Origin: Herbiconiux solani NBRC 106740
Lineage (GTDB): Bacteria; Actinomycetota; Actinomycetes; Actinomycetales; Microbacteriaceae
Direction: 5' to 3'
Length of the DNA stretch: 64,000 nt
Assembly (NCBI RefSeq): GCF_001571005.1
Contig: NZ_BCST01000001.1
Span: 558,001 to 622,000 of the forward strand
Below, piece after piece: positions 9,301 through 15,398 of this stretch (the stretch's first letter is position 1; every line of letters starts with the position of its first letter). A program made the position numbers and the translations under genes. Below the pieces are notes generated by a model. It was not told the origin of the DNA, searched no databases, and saw only the letters and a list, made by a program, of their open reading frames with translations.

Positions 9301-9563
9301 ATCGTGCCGGCCAGCGATCGCAGCAGGGCCACGATCGGACCATAGGGCGGAGCATCGCTGTCGAGGTCGACGCATTGCCCCCGCAGCACCGTCACCTCGT
9401 CGAGGCCGGAAAGGAACTCGGCGAGCAAGCGCGTCTTGCCGATGCCCGCCTCGCCGCTGATCACGACCGTGCGGGTCTGCCCGCGACGGGACTCCTCGAG
9501 CGCGGAGGCGAGCGACTCGAGGTCGCTCTCGCGCCCGATCAGGAGCGGGCTGGTGATCGGCAT
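6318..9563 (-). CDS. LuxR-family regulator with N-terminal AAA ATPase (LAL type)
   Basis: The 1081-aa protein has the three-part layout of LAL regulators. An N-terminal ATPase has Walker A GEAGIGKTRLL near residue 37 and Walker B VIAVIEDLHWAD near residue 140. A long alpha-helical TPR-like middle spans about residues 330-900. The C-terminal LuxR helix-turn-helix (LTDRERQVLALLATGLSNRQ, then ISAKTASVHVSNILRK) occupies the last 65 residues. Such proteins act as large ATP-gated activators of sugar or secondary metabolism genes; the signal is unknown. The linker before the DNA-binding domain is unusual, with pentapeptide repeats rich in His-Pro. It starts two bases after the stop of a small upstream gene and is probably coupled to it. 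Confidence 0.93.
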   Translation of the reverse strand: MPITSPLLIGRESDLESLASALEESRRGQTRTVVISGEAGIGKTRLLAEFLSGLDEVTVLRGQCVDLDSDAPPYGPIVALLRSLAGTIGQTALLEAAGPGADALAILLPELRATPEAREAASGERLFDAVAMALEGAAVERPIVAVIEDLHWADQATLALLRFLVRVLERARLLVVVTYRSDELGRGHPLRGWLPELDRNRRVIRRELPRLTANQVRRLAIALAGRPLEARDLALVVARTDGVPFFVEELLGGTGETDAASALPDDASSRWDGVAALPGTLRDLLLARYEGLSDAAQRLLRQLAAGGVRVEHELLAAVSGTSAEALDEAAREAVAARVLEVDETSYSFRHALVREAVHDQLLPGERVRFHTAYARALEQRDDPSAVSYHWMAAHDIPAAFTASLLAMDRARASFANASAARLGERALELWDRVPDAESTAGRSRIELLAETAYILRNAGESERAVALVDEAIEAARAAGPAAAGADPLAELADEESRRRLARLLRDKASYLANLGQTGSITLLREALDLLAPHPANAQQATVLRANVLGELAARLMLDARFAEAIETADAAFAEAEQVGSRPRMSVAANIRGMARLSAGGIDAGLADLALAGELADGDDSARLRYWVNESDALLLIGRFRDAAALAEAGVDRARERGVERTSGVMLVSNVVAPLAALGETARAAELLDRALDLDPPIGFSAHLQRLKLEQVLWSGDVALAARLLRSWRTGLQRQLRIDAQSRLGLAAVAGEIALASGDLPGAWREVQVLFAEDHRDFPAYDLPLAAIAARILGRARASGVDLEPGGPQSGDPSAEAAADRARESVVRYAAWPSAGESAAAWPGTAGSAAAWPGADAYRLLVEAELAGPGGAGADPASWAAAVHALAAPEVPARLQPYARFRLAGALAATGDRVAARAEAQEAAARARELGLGRVVDLVTVLERRFGRARGIADPGVGGSQVRSGAIAQAGGSGSPDAGHPAGPHPTGPHPTGAHPTAAHPAGPHPVAAHPLADRLAEAGLTDRERQVLALLATGLSNRQIAETLFISAKTASVHVSNILRKTGTATRTEAAYLARALDPEG
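6535..6639 (-). repeat. 15-bp tandem repeat (7 units) inside the LuxR gene
   Basis: Seven imperfect copies of a 15-bp unit (for example GGATGCGGGCCGGCC and GGGTGCGGGCCGGTC on the plus strand) lie head to tail. On the coding strand each encodes five residues of the form H-P-x-x-x, giving a His/Pro-rich linker just before the LuxR DNA-binding domain. The unit length is a multiple of three, so copy-number change would alter linker length without a frameshift. Confidence 0.9.
7001..7080 (-). repeat. 30-bp tandem repeat (2.7 units) inside the LuxR gene
   Basis: Units at 7001-7030 and 7031-7060 and a partial third unit to 7080 share the segment GGGCCAGGCAGCGGCGGAC. They encode a repeated AAAWPG-like decapeptide within the helical middle region of the regulator, where no such repeat is expected from the family. 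Confidence 0.85.
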
Positions 9564-9565
9564 GC

Positions 9566-9826
9566 CTACATCGTGGCACCGGCCGCCGACACCGGGTTCC
9601 GGGCCTCGGACCGGGGGCCGGATGCGGCCTGCTCAGGCTGACCGTGAGCGGCGTCGCGCCGGGCCTGCTCAGGCTGACCGGTAGCGGCGTCGCGCCTGGC
9701 CTGCTCCGCCCGCAGAGCCTGCTCCGCCGCCCGTTCCTGCGTCAGCCTCCGGAACTCGAGCTCGCGGGTGAAACGCTCCTCCTCCGCGTCGCGGAGCCAG
9801 GAGAAGGTGTACTCGGTGATCATCAT
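9566..9826 (-). CDS. Small Gln/Ala/Arg-rich protein upstream of the LuxR regulator
   Basis: The 86-aa protein starts MMITEYTFSWLRDAEEERF and continues as a charged, probably coiled-coil helix (ERAAEQALRAEQARRDA) in which a 12-residue unit (QARRDAATGQPE) is duplicated. The start at 9826 is set by a GGAGGA Shine-Dalgarno four bases upstream. The frame extends further upstream but without a ribosome site. The stop is two bases before the start of the LuxR gene, so the two form an operon. No known family is recognised; small proteins with this opening sequence do occur in related actinobacteria. Confidence 0.65.
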   Translation of the reverse strand: MMITEYTFSWLRDAEEERFTRELEFRRLTQERAAEQALRAEQARRDAATGQPEQARRDAAHGQPEQAASGPRSEARNPVSAAGATM

Positions 9827-9836
9827 GATGTCCTCC

Positions 9837-9878
9837 GTCTCGATCACGCGGTCGGTATGACCGCCGTGTGATCGAGAC
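9837..9878. promoter_or_regulatory. Inverted repeat in the leader of the small gene/LuxR operon
   Basis: Outer arms GTCTCGATCAC (9837-9847) and GTGATCGAGAC (9868-9878) are perfect reverse complements. Inside, GCGGTC and GACCGC form a second 6-bp stem around GGTAT, with a 3-base bulge on one side. The element ends 11 bases upstream of the 9826 start codon, next to the Shine-Dalgarno. It could be an operator or an mRNA hairpin controlling initiation. Confidence 0.6.
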
Positions 9879-9972
9879 TCCGCTCTGAGGAGGGGTGGGG
9901 ACATCGGTCATCTGCCTTAGGTCTGACCGCGTGCTGCGGTGGAGACCCGAGGCGGGACCGGGGCCCTGAGGC

Positions 9973-10590
9973 CTAGTCGGCCAGGATGAGGTACAGCGCA
10001 CGCCGTGCCTCGTCGATCTTCTCGGTGGCCTGCACCCGCTGCTCCTCGGTGGCCGCGAAGCGGAACTGCTGCACAACCCCCATGAGCTTTCCGATGCTGG
10101 CGTGGAACTCGGCGTCGGCGGTCGACTGACCGGGGGTCGCCTCCCAGGCCTTGGCGAGTTCGTCGGCGTTCTCGGCCACGTAGGCCGTGCCGGCCTCGGT
10201 GAGCTCGAACACCGTGCGCTTGCCGTCGCCGGTGGCGACGATCAGCTCCTCGTCGACGAGCTGCTGCAGGGTGGGGTAGACCGAGCCGGGGCTCGGGCGC
10301 CAGACGCCGCCGGTCTTCTCGGCGATCGCCTTGATCAGGCCGTAGCCGTTCGAGGGCGCCTCGGAGAGCAGGGACAGGATGGCCGAGCGCACGTCGCCGC
10401 GGCTCGCCCGCTGGTGGCCGCGCGGGCCGAAACCGGGTCCAAAGCCGCGGAACTCGCCGGGGCCGAAGCCCGGTCGGCCGCGTCCGTGGCCCTGGGGGTC
10501 GCGGCGACGGCCGGAGCGGCCGCCCTCGCGATCGTGGAAGTCGTGGTGCTGGTGGTTCTCGTGGTTCTGGAAGTCATGAATGCCTCGCAT
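9973..10590 (-). CDS. PadR-family repressor with His-rich N-terminus
   Basis: The 205-aa protein has a PadR winged helix in the middle: RGDVRSAILSLLSEAPSNGY, GGVWRPSPGSVYPTLQQL and the wing GDGKRTVFELTEAGTAYV. A C-terminal dimerisation helix follows. The first 20 residues hold six histidines (MRGIHDFQNHENHQHHDFHD) and are followed by a Gly/Arg/Phe-rich stretch, an addition absent from basic PadR proteins. PadR proteins repress transcription and release on binding small ligands. Two identical 15-bp sites overlap its own promoter, so autoregulation is likely. It is divergent from the DyP peroxidase gene. The upstream in-frame start at 10674 lies inside the promoter repeats and was rejected. Confidence 0.88.
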   Translation of the reverse strand: MRGIHDFQNHENHQHHDFHDREGGRSGRRRDPQGHGRGRPGFGPGEFRGFGPGFGPRGHQRASRGDVRSAILSLLSEAPSNGYGLIKAIAEKTGGVWRPSPGSVYPTLQQLVDEELIVATGDGKRTVFELTEAGTAYVAENADELAKAWEATPGQSTADAEFHASIGKLMGVVQQFRFAATEEQRVQATEKIDEARRALYLILAD

Positions 10591-10641
10591 GGGAGCATCC
10601 GCCTTTCGTTTGAAGTGAATGTCGCGACTGTAACGCGATGT

Positions 10642-10689
10642 GTCAAAGATATATCGGTTAATCCGTCCTGTCAAGTCAAAGATATATCG
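10642..10689 (-). promoter_or_regulatory. padR promoter with two direct-repeat operator-like sites
   Basis: The 15-mer GTCAAAGATATATCG occurs exactly at 10642-10656 and 10675-10689, 33 bp apart. On the minus strand TTGACA (10674-10669) is followed after 15 bp by TATATC, or after 17 bp by TATCTT, both inside the downstream repeat, so a sigma-70-like promoter is embedded between and within the repeats. This suits repression by PadR. The same region is the only upstream DNA of the divergent DyP gene. Confidence 0.75.
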
Positions 10690-10764
10690 CTGAATTCCCA
10701 GAAGAAGGATCCTTCCTCTTCAGAGAGGACGACCCCCCTCCGCCCACGGCCATAGGATCGCAGC

Positions 10765-11721
10765 ATGCATGACGAGGCCTGGGACCGCACTCCGATCGAA
10801 CCGCAGAGCGTCGACGCCCCCCTGTCGACCGCAGCCGTCTTCCTGGTCGTCACGATCGCCGACGGAGACGACGCCGTCGCCACCGTGCGCGACGTGATCT
10901 CCGACATCGGCGGCCTGGTCAGGGCCGTAGGCTTCCGCGACCTGAACGCGCACCTCTCCTGCAACGTGGGCATCGGCTCGGATGCCTGGGACCGGCTGGG
11001 CCAGACCTCGCGCCCCGCGCAGCTGCGGTCGTTCTTCGAGGTCAAGGGACCGGTGCACACCGCCGTGTCGACGCCCGGCGACCTGCTGTTCCACATCCGC
11101 GCTGAGCGCGCCGACTTCGTCTTCGAGCTCGAGCGGCTCATCCTCACGACCCTCGGTGACGCCGTCACGGTCGCCGACGAGGTCAACGGGTTCCGGTACT
11201 TCGATTCGCGCGACCTGCTCGGGTTCGTGGACGGCACCGAGAACCCGACCGGCGCATCCATGGCCCGTGCCTCCCTGATCGGCGAGGAGGATCCGGAGTT
11301 CCGCGGCGGCAGCTACGTGGTGGTGCAGAAGTACCTGCACGACCTGACCGCCTGGACCTCGCTGCCGGTGGAGCTGCAGGAGAAGATCATCGGCCGCACG
11401 AAGCTCGACAACGTCGAGCTCGACGACGCGGTCGAGGGCCAGAAGGCGCACAAGACGCTCGCCACGATCGTCGACGCGAACGGCGTGGAGCACGACATCC
11501 TCCGCGACAACATGCCCTTCGGCCGCCCGGGTCAGGACGAGTTCGGTACCTATTTCATCGGCTACGCCCGCGACCTCTGGGTGATCGAGGAGATGCTGCG
11601 GAACATGTTCGTCGGCAACCCGGTCGGATCGTACGACCAGATCCTCGACTTCTCGACGGCTGTGACGGGCACGACGTTCTTCGTGCCGTCGAACGACGTG
11701 CTCGAAAGCCTCGGCGGCTAG
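10765..11721 (+). CDS. Dyp-type heme peroxidase (YfeX-like, cytosolic)
   Basis: The 318-aa protein shows the DyP signature GFVDGTENP near residue 155 with the catalytic Asp of GxxDG. A His in GQKAHKTLATI is the probable proximal heme ligand, and the distal Arg is in ILRDNMPFG, followed by GTYFIGYARDLWVIEEML. There is no Tat or Sec signal, so it is YfeX-like rather than EfeB-like. DyP enzymes use hydrogen peroxide to oxidise dyes, phenolics or porphyrins. No encapsulin gene is adjacent and the protein lacks an obvious cargo tail. It is divergent from the PadR gene and shares its control region. It ends tail to tail with the LLM monooxygenase. Confidence 0.92.
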   Translation: MHDEAWDRTPIEPQSVDAPLSTAAVFLVVTIADGDDAVATVRDVISDIGGLVRAVGFRDLNAHLSCNVGIGSDAWDRLGQTSRPAQLRSFFEVKGPVHTAVSTPGDLLFHIRAERADFVFELERLILTTLGDAVTVADEVNGFRYFDSRDLLGFVDGTENPTGASMARASLIGEEDPEFRGGSYVVVQKYLHDLTAWTSLPVELQEKIIGRTKLDNVELDDAVEGQKAHKTLATIVDANGVEHDILRDNMPFGRPGQDEFGTYFIGYARDLWVIEEMLRNMFVGNPVGSYDQILDFSTAVTGTTFFVPSNDVLESLGG

Positions 11722-11753
11722 ACAGGCAGGCGTCTAGGCAGCTCGGCGGCTAG
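11710..11753. repeat. 12-bp direct repeat at the DyP/monooxygenase 3' junction
   Basis: CTCGGCGGCTAG occurs at 11710-11721 and again at 11742-11753. The first copy holds the TAG stop of the DyP gene and the second holds the reverse-strand stop of the convergent monooxygenase gene. This looks like a short duplication at the convergent junction. No terminator hairpin is visible here. Confidence 0.7.
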
Positions 11754-13129
11754 GCCGAACGCCCCACCCTGAAGTCGTACCCGCGATGGGTCTCGGGCAG
11801 CTGCGTGCAGCCCACGCCGAACAGGCGCTCGCGCAGGGTGTCCCCCTCGTACTCGTGGCGGGCGAGCCCCCGGTCGCGGAGCACCGGGAGCAGCAGGTCG
11901 ATCAGGTCGTCGTAGGTTTCGGGAACGAGGTGCGGCTGGATGAGGAAGCCGTCGGCCCCGGTCGCCGCGACGAACTCCTCGATCTGGTCGGCGACCTCCT
12001 CGGGCGCCCCCACGAACACGCTGCCGTTGATGCCGGTGCGTCGGAAGTTCTCGAGGATGTCGCGGACCAGCGGCGCCGGCTTCCCGTCGGCTCCCAGGTA
12101 GCGCTCGAGGTTGGACTGCCCGAGCTCGGTGCTCTTCTGCGCGATCGGCTTGTCCGGATCCAGCGCGAGCAGGTCGACCCCGGTGTTGCCGGCGTAGATC
12201 GCGGCGGCGCCCTCGTCGGTCGACATCGCGAGCATCTCGGCGTGCTTGGCCCACGCCTCCTCGCTGGTCGGGGCGGTGATGAACAGGGCGCCCACCATGA
12301 CCTTGATCGCGTCGGCGGGGCGCCCCGCGGCGACCGCGCTCTCCCGGATGCCGGCGATCGTGCGGGCCACGGTCGCGGGCTCCCCTCCGCCCACGAAGAC
12401 CGCCTCGGCGTTGCGGCCCGCGAACTGACGGCCCCGCCCGGAGGCCCCGGCCTGCACGAGCAGGGGCGTGCGCTGCGGCGAGGGCGGCAGGTTCAGGATG
12501 CCGTCGGTCCGGAAGTAGGGACCCTCGTGATGCACCATGTGCACCTTCGCCGGGTCGGCGTAGACAGCGGACTCCTTGTCGAGAACGAGGGCGTCGTCCT
12601 CCCACGACCCCTCCCACAGGGTGAGGTTCACGTCGAGGTAGTCGTCGGCCATGTCGTAACGGAGGTCGTGCGCGATCAGCTCCTTGCCCATCAAGGCGGC
12701 GACGGTCGCTCCCGACGACCCGGTGACGATGTTCCAGCCGATCCGCCCGTCGGTGAAGTGGTCGAGCGTGGCGAACCGGCGCGCGTTGGCCGCGGGCGGC
12801 TCGACCGTGGTGGAGGTGGTCAGGATGTAGCCGAGCTTCTCGGTCACGGCGGCCAGGGCCGAGATCAAGGGCATCGGGTCGCCGTGCGGGATGCCCCGGC
12901 CCTCGCGCACCGAGGCGGGAAGCAGTTCGCCGTCGAGCGCCGGGAAGCCGTAGCTGTCAGCGAGGAAGAGGAAGTCGAGCTTCGCGTCCTCGAACTTCCG
13001 CGCCAGCGCGGTCCAGTGGGCGAGCTTGGTGAAGTTCGCCGACTCGTCGCGCGGACTCTGCCAGGCCGAGCCGACCGTGCCGTTCGGACCGATGTACTGG
13101 AAGATGCCGAAGACCAGGGGGCTGCTCAT
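11750..13129 (-). CDS. NtaA/SnaA/DszA-family FMNH2-dependent monooxygenase
   Basis: The 459-aa luciferase-like (LLM) flavin oxidoreductase shows the NtaA/DszA pattern: SAWQSPRDESANFTKLAHW near residue 23, LDFLFLADSYGFP, and TSTTVEPPAANARRFATLDH with TDGRIGWNIVTGSSG. Enzymes of this family use reduced FMN from a separate reductase to oxidise nitrilotriacetate, EDTA, sulfonates or organosulfur compounds; the substrate here is unknown and no flavin reductase is adjacent. The ATG at 13129 gives the normal N-terminus. It is divergent from an XRE-cupin regulator, and a perfect palindrome lies three bases before its start codon, so the regulator probably controls it. Confidence 0.9.
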   Translation of the reverse strand: MSSPLVFGIFQYIGPNGTVGSAWQSPRDESANFTKLAHWTALARKFEDAKLDFLFLADSYGFPALDGELLPASVREGRGIPHGDPMPLISALAAVTEKLGYILTTSTTVEPPAANARRFATLDHFTDGRIGWNIVTGSSGATVAALMGKELIAHDLRYDMADDYLDVNLTLWEGSWEDDALVLDKESAVYADPAKVHMVHHEGPYFRTDGILNLPPSPQRTPLLVQAGASGRGRQFAGRNAEAVFVGGGEPATVARTIAGIRESAVAAGRPADAIKVMVGALFITAPTSEEAWAKHAEMLAMSTDEGAAAIYAGNTGVDLLALDPDKPIAQKSTELGQSNLERYLGADGKPAPLVRDILENFRRTGINGSVFVGAPEEVADQIEEFVAATGADGFLIQPHLVPETYDDLIDLLLPVLRDRGLARHEYEGDTLRERLFGVGCTQLPETHRGYDFRVGRSA

Positions 13130-13132
13130 GGC

Positions 13133-13153
13133 AATATTTATCGCATAAATATT
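13133..13153. promoter_or_regulatory. AT-rich perfect palindrome between monooxygenase and XRE-cupin genes
   Basis: AATATTTAT (13133-13141), CGC, ATAAATATT (13145-13153) is a 21-bp inverted repeat with perfect 9-bp arms. The composition is strikingly AT-rich for this genome. It lies in the 55-bp divergent gap and covers the ribosome-binding position of the monooxygenase gene, so a bound repressor would block it. TAAATA on the minus strand, about five bases before the ATG, could be a -10 element of a leaderless transcript. Confidence 0.8.
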
Positions 13154-13184
13154 TTTCCGGGCTGTTTCGGGAGGTTTCGACGAG

Positions 13185-13790
13185 ATGAACGACGACCGGC
13201 GACGCACGACGGGGCCGCTCGACGACGAGGCCGTCTCGATGGGCGCGCGCATCCGGAGCCTGCGGACAGAGCGCGGCCTGACGCTGGTACAGCTCGCCGT
13301 CGCGGCCGGGATGTCGCAGCCGTTCCTCAGCCTGGTCGAGCGCGGCCATGCCCGGCTCAGCCTCGCCTCGATGGCGAAGCTCTCCGCGGCTCTCGGCATC
13401 CGCTCGGGCGCCCTGCTCGCCGAGCCGGCGGCCAGCCGGTCGACCGCGGACGGCGTGGATGTCGTGCACCGGGCGGACGCGCGCGTCCCGTCGGGAGCGC
13501 GGTCGGTCTGGCAGCTCGCTCAGCTGCCGGGAGGACTGTTCGGCATCGAGATGTGGGGCAGCGAAGAGGTGTTCTCGGAGACGGCGGTGCACGACGAGGA
13601 CGAGTTCCTCTACCTGCTCGAGGGAAGCCTCGAAGTCGGATTCGAGGTCGGCACGCCCGACGGCGCGGTGCACCGGCTTGGCGCCGGGGACTCGCTGACG
13701 GTCGCGGCGGGCATCCCGCACGGGTGGCGGGCCGTGGGCCCCGAAGGGTACCGGGTGGTCGTGGTGACCTCCGGGGGCCGCAGCCACTGA
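13185..13790 (+). CDS. XRE-family regulator with C-terminal cupin domain
   Basis: The 201-aa protein has an N-terminal Xre-type helix-turn-helix (IRSLRTERGLTLVQLAVAAG, SQPFLSLVERGHARLSLASM) at about residues 15-75. A cupin barrel follows at about 115-195 (HDEDEFLYLLEGSLEVGFEV, LGAGDSLTVAAGIPHGW). This HTH-cupin layout is common in local repressors of catabolic genes such as PuuR-like proteins, where the cupin senses a small molecule or metal. It is transcribed away from the monooxygenase gene across the 21-bp palindrome, which is the best candidate for its operator. Confidence 0.9.
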   Translation: MNDDRRRTTGPLDDEAVSMGARIRSLRTERGLTLVQLAVAAGMSQPFLSLVERGHARLSLASMAKLSAALGIRSGALLAEPAASRSTADGVDVVHRADARVPSGARSVWQLAQLPGGLFGIEMWGSEEVFSETAVHDEDEFLYLLEGSLEVGFEVGTPDGAVHRLGAGDSLTVAAGIPHGWRAVGPEGYRVVVVTSGGRSH

Positions 13791-13829
13791 ACGGGTTCGG
13801 CGTCTACCGCGGAGACCGCCTGTGCTACG

Positions 13830-14681
13830 TCACTTCGGGTCCATGTTGATGCCGGCCATCGCGAGGTGACCCGAGTCCACCGGCAGGCTGACGCCCGTGA
13901 TGTTCGAGGCCATCTCGGAGTTGAGGAAGGCCGCGGCGTTCGCGATGACCTCAGGCTGCATGAAGCCGGATCCCTTGAGGATGCCGTAGGTGCGGCCCGC
14001 GGCCATCAGGTCGTCATACGTGCCGCCGGGGTGCCCGGCCATCATGTCGTAGCCCTGCTGATTGTTCGTCATTCCGGTGAGGATGGTTCCCGGGTTGACG
14101 GTGTTCGCGCGGATGCCCTGCGGGCCGAGCTCGACCGCGATCGCCTTCATCAGCCCCACCACGCCGAACTTCGCCGCCGTGTAGTGCGAGAAGAACGGTC
14201 CACCCTCCAGGCCGTTGACGGAGGAGGTCAGCACGATCGAACCCTGCTGGCGCTCGACCATGTGCGGCACGACCGCCTTGACCGACTGCCAGACGCCGGT
14301 GAGGTTGATGTCGATCATCTCCTGCCACTGCTCGCGGGTCATCTCGGCGACGGGGCCGAGGGTCCAGATGCCGGCGTTGCCGATCAGGCAGTCGATCTGG
14401 CCGAACTGGGCGATGCCCTCGGCGACGGCCGCGTCGAGCGCACCCTGGTCGCGGACGTCGGCCTCGATGCTGAGAACCCGGCGGTCGAGGGCCTCGACCT
14501 GGCTGACGGTCTCGGCCATGTCCTCGGCCGTGGTGTGGGCGTAGGGCACGGTGGCGAACGGCTCCGTCGTGTCGATGAATACGATGTCGGCGCCCTCCTT
14601 GGCTGAGACGACCGCGTGGGCCCGGCCCTGGCCGCGGCCTCCGCCGGTGATGAAGACGACTTTTCCGTCGAGAAGACCCAT
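13830..14681 (-). CDS. Short-chain dehydrogenase, mycofactocin-coupled type
   Basis: The 283-aa SDR has the nucleotide motif ITGGGRGQGRAHAV near residue 10, NAG in GNAGIWTLGPV, the catalytic Ser in VLTSSVNG, the YxxxK pair in FSHYTAAKFGVV, and a C-terminal LPVDSGHLAMAG. The GGRGQGRAHA segment and the insertion after the second strand (FATVPYAHTTAEDMAETV) match the mycofactocin-coupled or carveol-dehydrogenase-like group, whose NAD is held tightly and recycled through mycofactocin. No mycofactocin genes are in the window, so that coupling is inference. AAGGAG seven bases upstream supports the start at 14681. Confidence 0.87.
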   Translation of the reverse strand: MGLLDGKVVFITGGGRGQGRAHAVVSAKEGADIVFIDTTEPFATVPYAHTTAEDMAETVSQVEALDRRVLSIEADVRDQGALDAAVAEGIAQFGQIDCLIGNAGIWTLGPVAEMTREQWQEMIDINLTGVWQSVKAVVPHMVERQQGSIVLTSSVNGLEGGPFFSHYTAAKFGVVGLMKAIAVELGPQGIRANTVNPGTILTGMTNNQQGYDMMAGHPGGTYDDLMAAGRTYGILKGSGFMQPEVIANAAAFLNSEMASNITGVSLPVDSGHLAMAGINMDPK

Positions 14682-14810
14682 TTCATGCTCCTTTGCACTG
14701 GTGCTTTCGCTGGCTCGGATGCTTTGTTGCACTCGATGCCAGAAGGGTACTCCGCAGCCCTCGCGGGCGCGACCCCCGGCACGGTCGGCGATCTTCGGGC
14801 AGAAACGACG

Positions 14811-14845
14811 AAACCCCCGCCGATCTCTCGATCAGCGGGGGTTTT
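14811..14845 (-). terminator. Intrinsic terminator downstream of tRNA-Ala
   Basis: A stem of about 12 bp (CCCCCGCTGATC paired with GATCGGCGGGGG, one mismatch, minus strand) with loop GAGA is followed by TTTCGTCGTTTC. The plus strand also ends in TTTT, so it may act in both directions between the SDR leader and the tRNA. Confidence 0.8.
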
Positions 14846-14848
14846 CTG

Positions 14849-14921
14849 TGGACCCGAGGGGATTCGAACCCCTGACCCCCTGCATGCCATGCAGGTGCGC
14901 TACCAGCTGCGCCACGGGCCC
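14849..14921 (-). tRNA. tRNA-Ala (GGC anticodon)
   Basis: The 73-nt cloverleaf is complete: acceptor GGGCCCG/CGGGTCC with one G-U pair, D arm GCGC-AGCTGGTA-GCGC, anticodon stem CCTGC/GCAGG enclosing ATGGCAT (anticodon GGC), and T arm AGGGG-TTCGAAT-CCCCT with discriminator A. No CCA is encoded. Alanine identity is supported by the G3-U70 acceptor pair. A terminator follows within four bases. Confidence 0.97.
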
Positions 14922-15000
14922 AGGTGACTGGGCGTTTTTCCCGATCTCCCGGAAACAACTTGTCTAGGTTACTACATGGAAAGAGTGCTCGTGAACCACT

Positions 15001-15372
15001 TCACGCATCCGCCGGGGTGACCGCGAGCGGCACGACCGGGCAGTCCTTCCAGAGGCGCTCGAGCGAGTAGTACATGCGGTCCTCCTCGTGGAAGACGTGC
15101 ACGACGATGTCGCCGAAATCGAGCAGGATCCAGCGCCCGTCGGACAGGCCCTCGCGACGGATCGCCTTCGCGCCAGCCTCGGCCATCTTGTCCTGGATCT
15201 CCTCGGAGATGGCGATGACATTGCGCTCGTTGCGGCCCGAGGCCAGCAGGAACACGTCGGTGAGGGGCAGCGGCCCCGACACGTCGAGAGCGACGAGGTT
15301 CTCGGCCTGCTTGGAGTCGGCCGCCTGTGCGGCGATCTGGGTGAGTTCGAGGGAACGGGTGGAAGCGGTCAC
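15001..15372 (-). CDS. rsfS: Ribosome silencing factor RsfS
   Basis: The 123-aa protein is a full-length RsfS/Iojap protein. The fold motif LVALDVSGPLPLTDVFLLAS is followed by GRNERNVIAISEEIQDKM, SDGRWILLDFGDIVVHVF and a terminal YYSLERLWKD. It binds ribosomal protein L14 and keeps subunits apart when nutrients are short. In this family it commonly follows nadD; here one predicted membrane protein lies between them, and the gene ends just before tRNA-Ala. Confidence 0.95.
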   Translation of the reverse strand: MTASTRSLELTQIAAQAADSKQAENLVALDVSGPLPLTDVFLLASGRNERNVIAISEEIQDKMAEAGAKAIRREGLSDGRWILLDFGDIVVHVFHEEDRMYYSLERLWKDCPVVPLAVTPADA

Positions 15373-15398
15373 GAAGACTTTCTGGTCGTGGAGGTGGG

